Shown one piece after another: positions 17,897-26,964 of a DNA stretch of 64,000 bases. Made by a program: the position numbers and the translations under genes. The stretch's first letter is position 1. Each line of letters begins with the position of its first letter. Origin of the DNA: Rhodoferax sp. (GTDB taxonomy: Bacteria; Pseudomonadota; Gammaproteobacteria; Burkholderiales; Burkholderiaceae_C); contig NZ_JAGPBB010000001.1 in assembly GCF_018063565.1 (NCBI RefSeq), positions 1 to 64,000 on the forward strand, in the 5' to 3' direction. Under the pieces are notes generated by a model. That model was given only the letters and a program-made list of their open reading frames with translations. It searched no databases and was not told the DNA's origin.

Positions 17897-18904
17897 TTAT
17901 TTGTAGCCTGCGCGGTCCATCAGCTTGACAGCTTGGGCTTGCAGGCTACCCGCGTCTTTCACGTTGATCTGGTTGGGTTTGAAAGTGCCCCAGGCCGCCA
18001 CCGTGGCATCGGGTTTGACGCGCGGATTGACCGGGTACTCCAGGTTGCTGTCGGCATACAGGTTTTGCGCTTTTTCTGAGGACAGCCACTCGATCAGCCT
18101 CTGCGCGCCGGCGGCATTCTTGGCGTGGTGTGTGACACCCGCCCCCGACACATTCACATGCACGCCGGCGTCTTTGCCACTGAGGTTCTGGTTGGGCCAG
18201 TAGATGGCCAAGGGCAGTTTGGGGTTTTTTTCCATCAGTCGGCCAAAGTAATAGGTGTTGACCACTGTCACGTCACACTGGCGATTGGCCACGGCTTCCA
18301 TCGCCTTGGTGTCGTCGGGGAACGGCGCGGTGGCCAGATTATTGACCCAGCCTTTGACGATGGCCTCGGTCTTGGGCTCGCCATGCTCGGTGATCATCAT
18401 CGCAACCAGACTCTGGTTATAGACCTTCTTGGAGGTGCGCAGGCACAGGCGGCCCTTCCATTTGGGGTCGGCCAGGTCTTCGTAAGTGCTCAGGTCGGTG
18501 GATTTGACTTTGGTGGTGTTGTAGACCAGGGTGCGTGCCCGCACCGACAGGCCAAACCAGCTGTTGCCGGGGTCGCGCAAGTGAACCGGCACGTTGTCGC
18601 TCAGGGTTTTGGAGCTGATCGGGCGCAACAACTCCTGCTGGCCGGCCTGCCACAGGTTGCCGGCATCGACGGTCAGAAGAATATCCGCTGGCGTGTTCCG
18701 GCCCTCGGCCTTGAGACGCTCCATCAGCGGGCCTTCGCCGCCGGTGATGAACTTGACCTGCACACCGGTTTCTTGGGTGTAGGCGTCAAACAATGGTTTG
18801 ATCAGTTGCTCGTTGCGGGCGGAATACACCACCACTTCTTCGGCCATCGCCGTCAGGCCGCACGCCAGCAGCGCGGCACAGGTCAACAGTTGGATTGGTT
18901 TCAT
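17897..18904 (-). CDS. fbpA: periplasmic ferric iron-binding protein
   Basis: The substrate-binding protein of the Fbp iron transporter, 335 residues. A clean signal peptide ([21 protein letters not shown]) precedes the mature start [11 protein letters not shown], typical of the FbpA/FutA/IdiA group. The double tyrosine that binds Fe(III) is present in [11 protein letters not shown] start at the ATG at 18904; an in-frame TTG/ATG-like extension of 12 codons to 18940 would put residues ahead of the signal peptide and is unlikely. A candidate Fur box is centred about 114 bp upstream, so iron repression is expected. Confidence 0.92.
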   Translation of the reverse strand: MKPIQLLTCAALLACGLTAMAEEVVVYSARNEQLIKPLFDAYTQETGVQVKFITGGEGPLMERLKAEGRNTPADILLTVDAGNLWQAGQQELLRPISSKTLSDNVPVHLRDPGNSWFGLSVRARTLVYNTTKVKSTDLSTYEDLADPKWKGRLCLRTSKKVYNQSLVAMMITEHGEPKTEAIVKGWVNNLATAPFPDDTKAMEAVANRQCDVTVVNTYYFGRLMEKNPKLPLAIYWPNQNLSGKDAGVHVNVSGAGVTHHAKNAAGAQRLIEWLSSEKAQNLYADSNLEYPVNPRVKPDATVAAWGTFKPNQINVKDAGSLQAQAVKLMDRAGYK

Positions 18905-19009
18905 TGGATTGAGGTCTTTCAAGGTAACGGGGTTCAACACGACACGATTTCCGGTCTCGGCTTAGGCAGTTTGCGTCTGCTTCGGTTGACTGGGATCAGA
19001 TTGTATCAA

Positions 19010-19026
19010 ATGCGAATAAGTCGCAT
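19010..19026. promoter_or_regulatory. candidate Fur box upstream of fbpA
   Basis: A perfect inverted repeat ATGCGA-ATAAG-TCGCAT lies 106-122 bp upstream of the fbpA start. Its shape (ATGCGAAT/TCGCAT halves) resembles Fur boxes of beta- and gammaproteobacteria. On the minus strand it falls between a TTGTTA and a TGATACAAT that could serve as -35 and -10 elements. The role is inferred. Confidence 0.55.
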
Positions 19027-19249
19027 AACAAAATTTAGATAACTGATGCAAGTTATAGGAACTTATTGGAGAAAACAAGAAAAATCGGACGAAGCCATAT
19101 GTTTTGTTGAGAGTAGTTATCACTGATGTCAATCCAGATGCTAAAACTCTTGCCAGAAAAACGGCCGTGGTGTCCTTTGCAAACTGCTACACGACCGCAT
19201 TGGCCGCCAAGACGTTGGCAAAGGTCACGCCGCACGGCCACGCCAGCCA

Positions 19250-19429
19250 TCACCACCAGCGCACCCAGTGCAGTCGTGGCGAAACCAGCCACGCACTCTG
19301 CACCAACAACAAGGCAAAAGCCACCACGCCAACGGCCAAGCTGGTGAACGCAAGCGTGTGCGTCTGGGCGTGCAAACGCGCAGTGGCCTGCCATGACGGA
19401 TTGCACAAAGAGCGTTGCCCACGAATCAT
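19250..19429 (-). CDS. possible small membrane protein, 59 aa (uncertain)
   Basis: Within the 800-bp gap between fbpA and the methyltransferase gene, one short minus-strand ORF has a plausible ribosome site (CTGAGGTC before the ATG) and a hydrophobic segment (LAFTSLAVGVVAFALLLVQSAW split at residues 26-47). It ends abruptly at a TGA; a second hydrophobic stretch (ALGALVVMAGVAV) continues in another frame, so this may be a frameshifted remnant. No family recognised. Confidence 0.25.
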   Translation of the reverse strand: MIRGQRSLCNPSWQATARLHAQTHTLAFTSLAVGVVAFALLLVQSAWLVSPRLHWVRWW

Positions 19430-19709
19430 GACCTCAGGCGCGGCTGGCACCGCTTCGGACGCTGGGGCCAGGCTGGTAGTGCAGGGTAAATCTCCTGACT
19501 GCGAGTAAAGTGGCAGATCAGCCGCAACTTTGGTGTTGTCCTGACGGTTTGGACAGCTCATCACTCGTATGCCGCTGATAGCAAATAGCAATGCATCGAG
19601 TAAACAAGTGAGCGCGTCGCCATCAGAATGCCATCGTGCACTTGATTGCATGCGCGCACCTCCGGGCCTGTAGGATGGGTTCCTTTTATTCGACTACTTG
19701 CAGACTTTG

Positions 19710-20423
19710 ATGACCAATATTTCTCCACCATCATTGCCGTTGATTGACGATGAACTCGACCTTCTTGCCGGTATGGTTCCTTTGCCTGGGGCGCACTTGA
19801 TCGAGTTGGGCTGCGGTGCCGCCCGCCTGGCCACCGCGCTGGTGGAGCGGTTTCCTGGCACCCGCGTGACGGGTCTGGAGGTCGATGAGCGCCAGATGGC
19901 CAAGAACCTGGCTGCACCCGCTGCACCAGGGTTGGACTTTGTCAAAGCCGGCGCGCAGTCCATTCCCTTTGCCAGTGCCCGCTTTGACGGCGCGCTGATG
20001 CTCAAATCGCTGCATCATGTGCCGATGGCGCTCATGGCGCAGGCACTCGTTGATGTAGCGAGGGTGCTCAAGCCCGGCGGCTGGCTGTATGTGTCCGAGC
20101 CGGTGTATGCCGGCCCGCTCAACGACATCATGCGTTTGTTCAATGACGAGGGTGTGGTGCGTGCCGCCGCCCAGCAGGCGCTCGATACCGCCCTGCAAAC
20201 TGGCCAGTGGCAGACAGCGGATGAACGCCGCTTTGAGATGCCAGTGCACTTTGCCGACTTCGAAACCTTCGAGCAGCGCATGATGCGTCCTACCTATGCC
20301 GATCATCAAATCGACGATACGCTGCACGCAGCCATTCGCCAACGCTTCGAATCCCATCTCGGACCACAAGGGGTGTCGCTGACACGACCCATGCATGTAC
20401 GCCTGCTGCACAAAGCACCCTGA
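19710..20423 (+). CDS. class I SAM-dependent methyltransferase
   Basis: A cytoplasmic methyltransferase of 237 residues (start ATG at 19710; a TTG four codons earlier is possible). Motif I is LIELGCGAARLA, the acidic end of strand beta-2 is TGLEVDE, motif IV region SARFDGALMLKSLHHVP and motif post-I/VI LKPGGWLYVSEPV, all as in Methyltransf_11-type enzymes. The substrate cannot be deduced; neighbours (alanine dehydrogenase 115 bp downstream) do not form an obvious pathway with it. Confidence 0.85.
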   Translation: MTNISPPSLPLIDDELDLLAGMVPLPGAHLIELGCGAARLATALVERFPGTRVTGLEVDERQMAKNLAAPAAPGLDFVKAGAQSIPFASARFDGALMLKSLHHVPMALMAQALVDVARVLKPGGWLYVSEPVYAGPLNDIMRLFNDEGVVRAAAQQALDTALQTGQWQTADERRFEMPVHFADFETFEQRMMRPTYADHQIDDTLHAAIRQRFESHLGPQGVSLTRPMHVRLLHKAP

Positions 20424-20538
20424 GGGTACCGGACAGGTTCATTAGCGCGCCGAATGACGCGCTGTAAACACTGATCTTTGTTTCTTTGGCAATCGACTTG
20501 TCTCACACTTCGCGCTTTCCCAACCCACGGAGCGCAAC

Positions 20539-21654
20539 ATGCTGATCGGACTACCCAAGGAAATCAAGAACCATGAATACCGCGTCGGCCTGACGCCTGC
20601 CAGCGTACGCGAACTCACACACCACGGCCATGCGGTGCTGGTGCAGCGCGGCGCAGGTGCATCCATCGGTCTGCTGGATGAGCACTACGTTGCTGCCGGC
20701 GCCACCCTTGCCAACGATGCGGCCAGCGTGTTTGCCCAGGCGGAGATGATCGTCAAGGTCAAGGAGCCACAGCCGCAGGAATGTCTCATGTTGCGGCCGG
20801 GTCAGATTCTCTACACTTATTTGCACCTGGCGCCGGACCCAGAGCAAACCGCTGCCCTGGTCAAGTCGGGTGCGGTGTGTATTGCGTATGAAACCATCAC
20901 CGGCCCGGGTGGCGGGCTGCCGCTATTGGCTCCCATGAGCGAGGTGGCGGGGCGCATGGCGATACAAGCCGGTGCGGCACACCTCGAAAAATCCAAAGGT
21001 GGCATGGGCATCCTGCTGGGAGGTGTACCCGGTGTGCCTGCCGCCCATGTGGCGATTCTGGGTGCTGGTGTGGTGGGTACCCATGCCTTGCAAATGGCAG
21101 TAGGCATGGGTGCACGTGTCAGTGTGCTGGACAAGAATGTCGATCGCCTGCGCCAGCTCGACCTGATCTTTGGCAACCGTATCCACACCGTGTTCTCCAA
21201 TGCGCAAACGGTTGAAGACGCGGTGCTTGACGCCGATCTGGTGGTGGGTGGCGTGCTGATTCCCGGCGCTGCGGCGCCCAAGCTGGTGACCCGCGCCATG
21301 ATCAAGCGCATGAAACAGGGTGCCGTGGTGGTTGACGTGGCGATCGACCAAGGCGGTTGTTTTGAGACCAGCCATGCCACCACCCATGCTGAACCCACCT
21401 ACCTGGTGGACGGTGTGGTGCACTATTGCGTGGCCAACATGCCCGGTGCAGTAGCGCGGACCAGCACCTTTGCGCTCAATAACGCCACCATTGGTCACGC
21501 AGTAGCCTTGGCGGACAAGGGCTGGAAGCAGGCGCTCAAAGACAATGTGCATTTGAAGAATGGTCTGAACGTCTGCCAGGGTCAGGTCACCTACGAGGCG
21601 GTGGCGCAAGATCTGGGATACAGTTACGTCAGCGCCGACAGCCTGCTGAGCTGA
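20539..21654 (+). CDS. ald: alanine dehydrogenase
   Basis: Catalyses reversible NAD+-dependent oxidative deamination of L-alanine to pyruvate and ammonia. The 371-residue length is exactly that of the family, the start MLIGLPKEIKNHEYRVGLTP is typical (quoted in full at 20 residues), the catalytic Lys and His appear in VKVKEPQ and YLHLA, and the NAD-binding Rossmann loop is ILGAGVVGTHA (around residue 175). Preceded by GGAGCGCAAC as a ribosome site. It could recycle the alanine formed by the beta-alanine aminotransferase elsewhere in this window. Confidence 0.95.
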   Translation: MLIGLPKEIKNHEYRVGLTPASVRELTHHGHAVLVQRGAGASIGLLDEHYVAAGATLANDAASVFAQAEMIVKVKEPQPQECLMLRPGQILYTYLHLAPDPEQTAALVKSGAVCIAYETITGPGGGLPLLAPMSEVAGRMAIQAGAAHLEKSKGGMGILLGGVPGVPAAHVAILGAGVVGTHALQMAVGMGARVSVLDKNVDRLRQLDLIFGNRIHTVFSNAQTVEDAVLDADLVVGGVLIPGAAAPKLVTRAMIKRMKQGAVVVDVAIDQGGCFETSHATTHAEPTYLVDGVVHYCVANMPGAVARTSTFALNNATIGHAVALADKGWKQALKDNVHLKNGLNVCQGQVTYEAVAQDLGYSYVSADSLLS

Positions 21655-21722
21655 TGCCCCGGGCCAGCTGAGGCCCGCTGCACCTCGGTCTGTCAAACGC
21701 GGTGATACAGTGCCGGGCAGTC

Positions 21723-22895
21723 ATGCACGCATTGATCACCGACATCCGCCGCCGCGCCGCACTGTGGCGTCTTGAGCACACCCAGGTGGCGCTGAGTGCC
21801 CAACGGGCGAATTTGCAGCGCGCAAGCCTGGTTGCTCCGCTGATTGCTTCTTTTAACCTGGTGTTTGTCATCTGGTTGGGCGCTGAGTTGTTGCTGCAGC
21901 AAGACAGCGAGATCGTCACCCAATGGAAGCTGGGATTGTTCTTGACCCATCTGACGATGGGTCTGAGTTTTGCCCTGCTGGGTTGGCTGGCACGCGGGGT
22001 GGGTGATGCAGTGAACAGTCTTTGGGCGCGCAGCTTGCCGGTGCTCGTGGCGGCGCTGGCGTTGTTCTTCGTGATTGGTTTTTGTACCTTCGACCAGTGG
22101 GTCACGCCCAACATGACGCCGTTTGTCATCGGTGCCATGTCCATCGGGCTGGTGGTGTACTTGCGGCCGGTAACGGCGGCGTGGCTGTTTGTTCTTGCCT
22201 ACGTGCTGTTTTTTGTCGCTATCGGCAGCACGCAGGCCAATGCACAACAACTTCTCTCGAATCGCATCAACGGTTTCGCCGCTGCGGGTTTGGGGTGGGC
22301 GCTATCGCTGATTCTTTGGCGCAAGTTCACCACCATTGTTTTGCAGCAGGCGCAACTGGAAAATGCCAATGCCGAATTGCAATTGAAACAGCGTGAGCTT
22401 CAGCGTATGACCCGCCTGGACGGTTTGACTGGCCTGTACAACCGAAGCACGTTTGCCGAGTTGGCACGCCAGGAGCTTGCCCGCGCACAGCGCCAAAGTT
22501 CATCCACCACCATCCTTCTGCTGGATCTGGATTATTTCAAGCGGGTCAATGACACCTGGGGCCACCCGGCGGGTGACGCCGTCCTGAAAAATGTCGCCGT
22601 CGTGGCCAACAACACGGTTCGGGCAACCGATCTGGTGGGGCGCTTGGGGGGTGAAGAGTTCATCATCCTGTTGCCCAACACGTCACTGGAGGCAGCCCGG
22701 CGTTTGGCAGAGAAGCTGCGGGCCAATTTGGAGCACAGTTCTGTCGTATGGGAAAAATCGGCCATTCATACCACTGTCAGCATTGGCGTAGCCAGCACCA
22801 GCGCCGCTGAAAATCTCGATTTCGACCATCTTTACACCGTCGCCGACAAGGCACTCTACATCGCCAAAGAGAAAGGTCGAAACCGGGTGATCTAA
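21723..22895 (+). CDS. membrane-bound diguanylate cyclase (GGDEF)
   Basis: A 390-residue inner-membrane protein that should make cyclic di-GMP. Residues ~40-195 hold five to six membrane helices forming an unnamed sensor; a short coiled coil (ENANAELQLKQRELQRM) leads into a GGDEF domain with active-site RLGGEEFIILL. The inhibitory I-site RxxD (RATD) sits five residues before GGEEF, so feedback inhibition is likely. I start at the ATG at 21723 (MHALITDIRRR); a GTG seven codons earlier is possible. Lies alone, 68 bp after ald. Confidence 0.88.
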   Translation: MHALITDIRRRAALWRLEHTQVALSAQRANLQRASLVAPLIASFNLVFVIWLGAELLLQQDSEIVTQWKLGLFLTHLTMGLSFALLGWLARGVGDAVNSLWARSLPVLVAALALFFVIGFCTFDQWVTPNMTPFVIGAMSIGLVVYLRPVTAAWLFVLAYVLFFVAIGSTQANAQQLLSNRINGFAAAGLGWALSLILWRKFTTIVLQQAQLENANAELQLKQRELQRMTRLDGLTGLYNRSTFAELARQELARAQRQSSSTTILLLDLDYFKRVNDTWGHPAGDAVLKNVAVVANNTVRATDLVGRLGGEEFIILLPNTSLEAARRLAEKLRANLEHSSVVWEKSAIHTTVSIGVASTSAAENLDFDHLYTVADKALYIAKEKGRNRVI

Positions 22896-23239
22896 GCCTG
22901 CGCCTTACTGCGGCCGCCTCTGCCGATCATGTTTGGGCGTGCGCAATGGGCCGACTGGCTTTCGTTTGGCACGCGGAGCTTGGTTTTCTCGCGCCGTGTC
23001 AACACGCCATCGGAAGCGGCGTGGGTCTCGGCGATGGCGATGTGCGTCTGCTGCACGTCAGGCGGTTTTGGTCGGCCCGGGTCAATTCGCCAGAACTGAC
23101 ACCTGCCACGATGCGCTGGTGTGGGGCAAACCTTGCCGAGACGCAGCGGTCTGGATCAATGAAAAACCCTATTCTTTTGGTCGGGTAGCGTAAGAGTTCC
23201 AACAATCTCGGGTTTAACGGTGATCCAAGGGAGAAATCC
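22896..23239. other. gap with no recognised gene
   Basis: About 340 bp between the diguanylate cyclase and the leader ORF before DUF1800. Short ORFs exist in several frames (for example 22946-23188) but none has a convincing ribosome site together with a recognisable product. I see no strong terminator or repeat. Confidence 0.5.
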
Positions 23240-23314
23240 ATGCAAGCGCCCCTCGATTCATTCGATGATTGCAGCAGCCCCTGGCCGCCACGAATCACAC
23301 CCCGGAGCCTTTGA
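23240..23314 (+). CDS. 24-codon leader ORF overlapping the DUF1800 start
   Basis: A small ORF with a strong ribosome site (AAGGGAGAAATCC before ATG). It begins MQAPLDSFDD and ends RITPRSL; its TGA overlaps the ATG of the DUF1800 gene in the pentamer TGATG (23312-23316). The product has no hydrophobic stretch. The position argues for translational coupling to the downstream gene rather than a free function, but a small protein cannot be excluded. Confidence 0.45.
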   Translation: MQAPLDSFDDCSSPWPPRITPRSL

Positions 23315-24660
23315 TGAACGTCGCCACGATCGCCTCGCACCGCTTTGGCTACTCTGAAACCAGTCTGCGCGCCATTCAATCCGACCCGCGCGGTTGGGTG
23401 TTGGCGCAGTTTGCGCGCCCCGCACCCTTCGATGCCAGCGGCTTGATTGACAGCGCCGAAGCGCTCAGGCTGACGCGCGAAGTGCTCAAGGCCGCGCGGC
23501 AGACGCCGCCCGTCAGGGCCAACCCGGCGCCAATGGACGAACTCGGCGCCATGACACCCAGCCGTCAGACCCTGCGCCAAACCAATCTGCGCGGGTTGCA
23601 GCGGCGCTGGCAACATGTGGTGAGCACCGACACCCCGGTGGCCGAGCGCTGGCTACAGTTCTGGGCCAACCATTTTTGTGTCGCAGCCACCAAGGGCACC
23701 ACGCTGGCGCTGGTCTGGCCCCATGAATATGAAGCGATCCGCCCGCACGCGTTTGGACACTTCAAGGATCTGCTGCGCGCGGCCATCCTGCACCCTGCCA
23801 TGCTGCTGTATCTGGACAATGCCCAATCCATCGGACCGGAATCGCCCGCGGGGCGCCGACGCGACAAAGGGCTCAATGAAAACCTGGCGCGCGAGTTGCT
23901 CGAACTGCATACGCTGGGCGTCAATGCGGGTTACACCCAGCAAGATGTGACGCAAACCGCACGGCTGCTCACCGGCTGGACCCTGCCGCCGCAAACGGGT
24001 GGGCAGGCGGGCTTTGTGGCGCGACTGCATCAGCCCGGCAGCAAAGTGATTCTGGGCAAGACCTACCCTGAGGGGCCGCATGCACTCGACACTCTGCTGC
24101 TTGATTTGAGCCAGCACCCGGCTTGTGCCAAGCACCTGGCCACCAAGCTGGTGCGGCACTTTGTTGCCGATGACCCGCCCGCCGATCTGGTTGCGGCGCT
24201 GGCACGGCGCTTTCTTGAGAGCAACGGCCACTTGCCTGCGCTGGCCCAGGCGCTGTTCACGCACCCGTTGGCCTGGTCGGACGCCACCCCCGCGAAGTTC
24301 AAACGCCCCGAAGAGCTGTTGCTATCGGCCCACCGACTGCTCAAACTGCCCGTTGGCGGTGTCGGCGGCGCGGTGCAGGCGCTGGCAACGATGGGGCAAG
24401 CCGTAGGGCGCGCGCCGTCGCCACAAGGCTGGCCCGACCGCAGTGAAGACTGGTTGTCGCCCGACGCGCTGCTCAAGCGGGTGCAGTGGGCTGAGCAGTT
24501 TGCGCAAGCCCACCCGGGTGCAGCCGATGCGCGGGCGCTGGCACCTCTGGCCTGGGGTGAAAACTTAAGCGCCAATACGGCCCAGCAGATCGAGCGCGCC
24601 GAGAGCGGCGCACAGGCCCTGGCCCTGCTGCTGGCCAGTCCCGAATTTCAAAGGAGATAA
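23314..24660 (+). CDS. DUF1800 domain protein
   Basis: A 448-residue member of the DUF1800 (COG5267) family, of unknown biochemical function. Typical features: N-terminal RFGYSETSLRAI, the LQRRWQHVVSTDTPVAERW region, WANHFCV, NENLARELLELHTLGV and the LTGWTL motif. It is always found with a DUF1501 partner, as here (3 bp gap to the next gene). No signal peptide is seen. Start ATG at 23314 with GGAG eight bases upstream; the reading frame is open further up but overlaps the leader ORF. Confidence 0.88.
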   Translation: MNVATIASHRFGYSETSLRAIQSDPRGWVLAQFARPAPFDASGLIDSAEALRLTREVLKAARQTPPVRANPAPMDELGAMTPSRQTLRQTNLRGLQRRWQHVVSTDTPVAERWLQFWANHFCVAATKGTTLALVWPHEYEAIRPHAFGHFKDLLRAAILHPAMLLYLDNAQSIGPESPAGRRRDKGLNENLARELLELHTLGVNAGYTQQDVTQTARLLTGWTLPPQTGGQAGFVARLHQPGSKVILGKTYPEGPHALDTLLLDLSQHPACAKHLATKLVRHFVADDPPADLVAALARRFLESNGHLPALAQALFTHPLAWSDATPAKFKRPEELLLSAHRLLKLPVGGVGGAVQALATMGQAVGRAPSPQGWPDRSEDWLSPDALLKRVQWAEQFAQAHPGAADARALAPLAWGENLSANTAQQIERAESGAQALALLLASPEFQRR

Positions 24661-24663
24661 GTC

Positions 24664-25836
24664 ATGCCTTTGCATCTGAACCGGCGCGCGGCACTCGGTT
24701 GGCTGAGCGCTGCTGCGACCGTGGGCACCCTTTTGCCGGCGCATCTGAGCCTGGCCGCGCCTGACACCGGGCTTAACCCCAACGCACACCGGTTGGTGGT
24801 CGTGATGCTGCGCGGTGCGCTCGATGGACTGGCGGCGGTGCCGGCGTTGCACGACCCGGCCTGGGACAGTTTGCGCCGCGAGTCGACCTTGGTGCAAGGA
24901 CCCTATCTGCCGCTGGATGGCCTGTTTGCGCTGCACCCGTCCCTGCCGCAGTTGCACCGCTGGTACCAGCAAAAAGAGCTGCTGCTGGTGCACGCCACGG
25001 CCAGCCCGTACCGCGAACGTTCGCACTTTGACGCCCAGCAGTTGCTGGAGAGCGGCGGTCAACGCCCCTTTGAGCTGAGCACCGGCTGGTTGGGCCGGGC
25101 ATTGCAAGCGCTGGGCCAGCCCGCGCTGGCGTTGACCGCCAGCATGCCTCTGGCATTGCGTGGGGCCAAGACGGCCAGCACCTGGACACCCGAGCGTCAA
25201 CACAGCGCCGACGCCGACCTGCTGGAGCGGGTGCGCCAACTCTATGCCGGCGACCCGGCGTTGCACGCGGCGCTGGATCAGGCCATCGGCCAGCAGGCAA
25301 TGGCGATGGATGGGCCAGCAGCGGGTGGCGCAAGTGCCGCCAGCCTGGCGCGACAGGCTGGCCGGTTTCTGGCAGAGCCCAAGGGGCCTCGCGTAGCCTG
25401 GCTCGAATTGGCCGGGTGGGACACCCACACTAATCAGAGCGCCCGGCTGGCGCGTCAGCTCAAAGTCCTCGACGACAGCCTGACGGCGCTGCGCGAAGGT
25501 CTGGGCGCGCACTGGCAACAGACCACGGTGCTGGTGATGACCGAGTTTGGCCGATCCGCCGCCATGAACGGGTCGGGCGGCACTGACCACGGCACCGGCG
25601 GTGTGGCCTTGGTTGCTGGAGGCGCAGTGGCGGGCGGGCGGGTGCTGGCCGACTGGCCGGGCCTGAGAAGCAGCGACCTGCTCGATGGGCGTGACCTGCG
25701 GCCGACACAGGATGTACGCGCGCTGCTGGCTGCGCTGGTGCAGCACCAGTTTGGGCTGGGTTCAAGCCAGTTGCAAACCCATATCCTGCCGGGGTTTGTC
25801 GGCAAGCCGCTGCCGGTTTGGCAGGGCAGCGCTTAG
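24664..25836 (+). CDS. DUF1501 domain protein, probable Tat-exported
   Basis: A 390-residue protein of the DUF1501 (COG4102) family, related to the alkaline-phosphatase/sulfatase fold. The N-terminus MPLHLNRRAALGWLSAAAT has a twin-arginine-type motif and hydrophobic core ending at LSLAAPD, so export by Tat is probable. Family motifs seen: LVVVMLRGALDGLAAVP, SPYRERSHFDAQQ and MTEFGRSAAMNGSGGTDHG (metal-site-like Asp/His). Partner of the DUF1800 protein in the same operon. Confidence 0.9.
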   Translation: MPLHLNRRAALGWLSAAATVGTLLPAHLSLAAPDTGLNPNAHRLVVVMLRGALDGLAAVPALHDPAWDSLRRESTLVQGPYLPLDGLFALHPSLPQLHRWYQQKELLLVHATASPYRERSHFDAQQLLESGGQRPFELSTGWLGRALQALGQPALALTASMPLALRGAKTASTWTPERQHSADADLLERVRQLYAGDPALHAALDQAIGQQAMAMDGPAAGGASAASLARQAGRFLAEPKGPRVAWLELAGWDTHTNQSARLARQLKVLDDSLTALREGLGAHWQQTTVLVMTEFGRSAAMNGSGGTDHGTGGVALVAGGAVAGGRVLADWPGLRSSDLLDGRDLRPTQDVRALLAALVQHQFGLGSSQLQTHILPGFVGKPLPVWQGSA

Positions 25837-25880
25837 GGGTTCGCCAAGCCTTGTCGCCACTCACGTTGAAAATGCACACC

Positions 25881-26315
25881 ATGAACTTCAAATCCTGGCT
25901 GGTCATCGCCATCCTGAGCGCGGCGGGCGCCAGCCTGGCCGCCCCTATCGTCGTGCCCGACCCCAAAGCCTGGGCGGCGCTGAGCCCGGCGCAGCAGCAG
26001 CAAAAGCGCGAGGAAATCCGTCGTCAGTTGCAAACCGCCAGCCCGCAGGAACGCGAAGCCTTCCGCCGTGACCTGCGTATCACGTTGCAGGGCATGAGCC
26101 CACAGGACCGCCGCGCCCTGATCGACCGCGCCAAAGACCGCTGGGCCACCATGACCCCCCAGGAGCGTGAGGCGTTCAAGCGTGAGCGTGCGCAAAAACT
26201 GCAGCAGTTGCCCGCCGATGAACGGGCGCGTCTGTTGGAACAACGCCGCGCCATGCTCGACAAACTCAGCCCCGAAGAGCGCGCCGCCCTGCGCGAGAAA
26301 CTTCCCGAACGCTAA
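25881..26315 (+). CDS. DUF3106 periplasmic protein with tandem P-x-E-R repeats
   Basis: A 144-residue exported protein (signal peptide NFKSWLVIAILSAAGASLAAP). The mature part is built from at least five helical repeats of the form (L/M)(S/T)P-x-(E/D)R-x-A: SPQEREAF, MSPQDRRAL, MTPQEREAF, LPADERARL, LSPEERAAL, recalling small periplasmic sensors such as the LTxxQ/CnrX group, though homology is not shown. The sigma-factor gene starts 4 bp after its stop and the DUF3619 gene follows, the usual trio in Burkholderiales. Start ATG 25881; ATG 25872 is also possible. Confidence 0.8.
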   Translation: MNFKSWLVIAILSAAGASLAAPIVVPDPKAWAALSPAQQQQKREEIRRQLQTASPQEREAFRRDLRITLQGMSPQDRRALIDRAKDRWATMTPQEREAFKRERAQKLQQLPADERARLLEQRRAMLDKLSPEERAALREKLPER

Positions 26316-26319
26316 GCGC

Positions 26320-26964
26320 ATGCCAGACACCCCGCAAACCCGCTCACCCCTTGCCAGTTTTGGTCAATGGGGTGGCCTGTTCGCCCGCGTCTGGCGAGTG
26401 GGCGATGCCATGCGCCCATCCGGCACGGACTGGGACTTGTGGAAACAGGCGGGCGCCGGCCACCAGGCCAGCGCCAGCCTGTTGGTGCATCGTCTCACCA
26501 CGGGCGCGTACCGGCTGGCTTTGCAGATGCTGGGTACGCCCGAAGACGCGCAGGACATGGTGCAGGAGTCATTTCTGCGGCTGTGGCGCAGCCTGCCCAG
26601 CGATGTCCATGGTGCGCAACTGTCCACTTACTTCAACACCATCGTCATCAACCGCTGCAAGTCGCACCTGGTCAGGCAGCGCGAGCTCAGTCTGGACGGC
26701 GACGACCTCACCGCGCTGGCCGATGACCTGCAGCAATGCCAAGCCAGCGACCCCAGCGTCGGCGCTGTCAGCAGCGCGCAATTGCAGCAAGCCCTGGCCA
26801 GCTTGCCTGCCCGGCAACGCCTGGCGCTGGCGATGTGGGCGTACGGTGACGCCGAGGTGGCCGAGATTGCCCACACGCTGCGGATCGACACCAATGCCGC
26901 GCACCAGTTGTTGCACCGCGCCAAACGTACGCTGCGCAGCAAGTTTTCCGGAGCCGTGCCATGA
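26320..26964 (+). CDS. ECF-type RNA polymerase sigma factor
   Basis: A sigma-70-family factor of 214 residues. Region 2 is recognisable in LGTPEDAQDMVQESFLRLWRS, quoted in part, with TYFNTIVINRCKSHL after it; region 4 in LPARQRLALAMWAYGDAEVAEIAHTL followed by HQLLHRAKRTLR (recognition helix). There is an unusual ~45-residue N-terminal extension. The stop overlaps the start of the DUF3619 gene (ATGA at 26961-26964), the arrangement typical of a sigma factor and its regulator. Confidence 0.88.
   Translation: MPDTPQTRSPLASFGQWGGLFARVWRVGDAMRPSGTDWDLWKQAGAGHQASASLLVHRLTTGAYRLALQMLGTPEDAQDMVQESFLRLWRSLPSDVHGAQLSTYFNTIVINRCKSHLVRQRELSLDGDDLTALADDLQQCQASDPSVGAVSSAQLQQALASLPARQRLALAMWAYGDAEVAEIAHTLRIDTNAAHQLLHRAKRTLRSKFSGAVP

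Larger units (their letters stand above)
18941..19709. other. long gap between fbpA and methyltransferase gene
   Basis: Apart from the candidate Fur box (19010-19026) and the doubtful 59-codon ORF (19250-19429) I recognise nothing here. The first 150 bp next to fbpA is AT-rich, as expected of a promoter region. The short plus-strand ORFs have biased low-complexity translations (many Thr/His/Cys or Arg/Pro) that look non-coding. Confidence 0.5.

Noticed and set aside
19481..19560. B12-box-like sequence AGTCAGGAGA on the minus strand
   Set aside because: The second half of the box (CCTGCC) does not follow at the right distance and I find no convincing core of a cobalamin riboswitch upstream, nor a B12-related gene downstream.
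21660..21676. Hairpin GGGCC-AGCTGA-GGCCC after ald
   Set aside because: Short stem without a following T-run; not strong enough to call a terminator.
22946..23188. 80-codon ORF before the DUF1800 leader
   Set aside because: No ribosome site, no recognisable motif, and competing ORFs of equal length in other frames.
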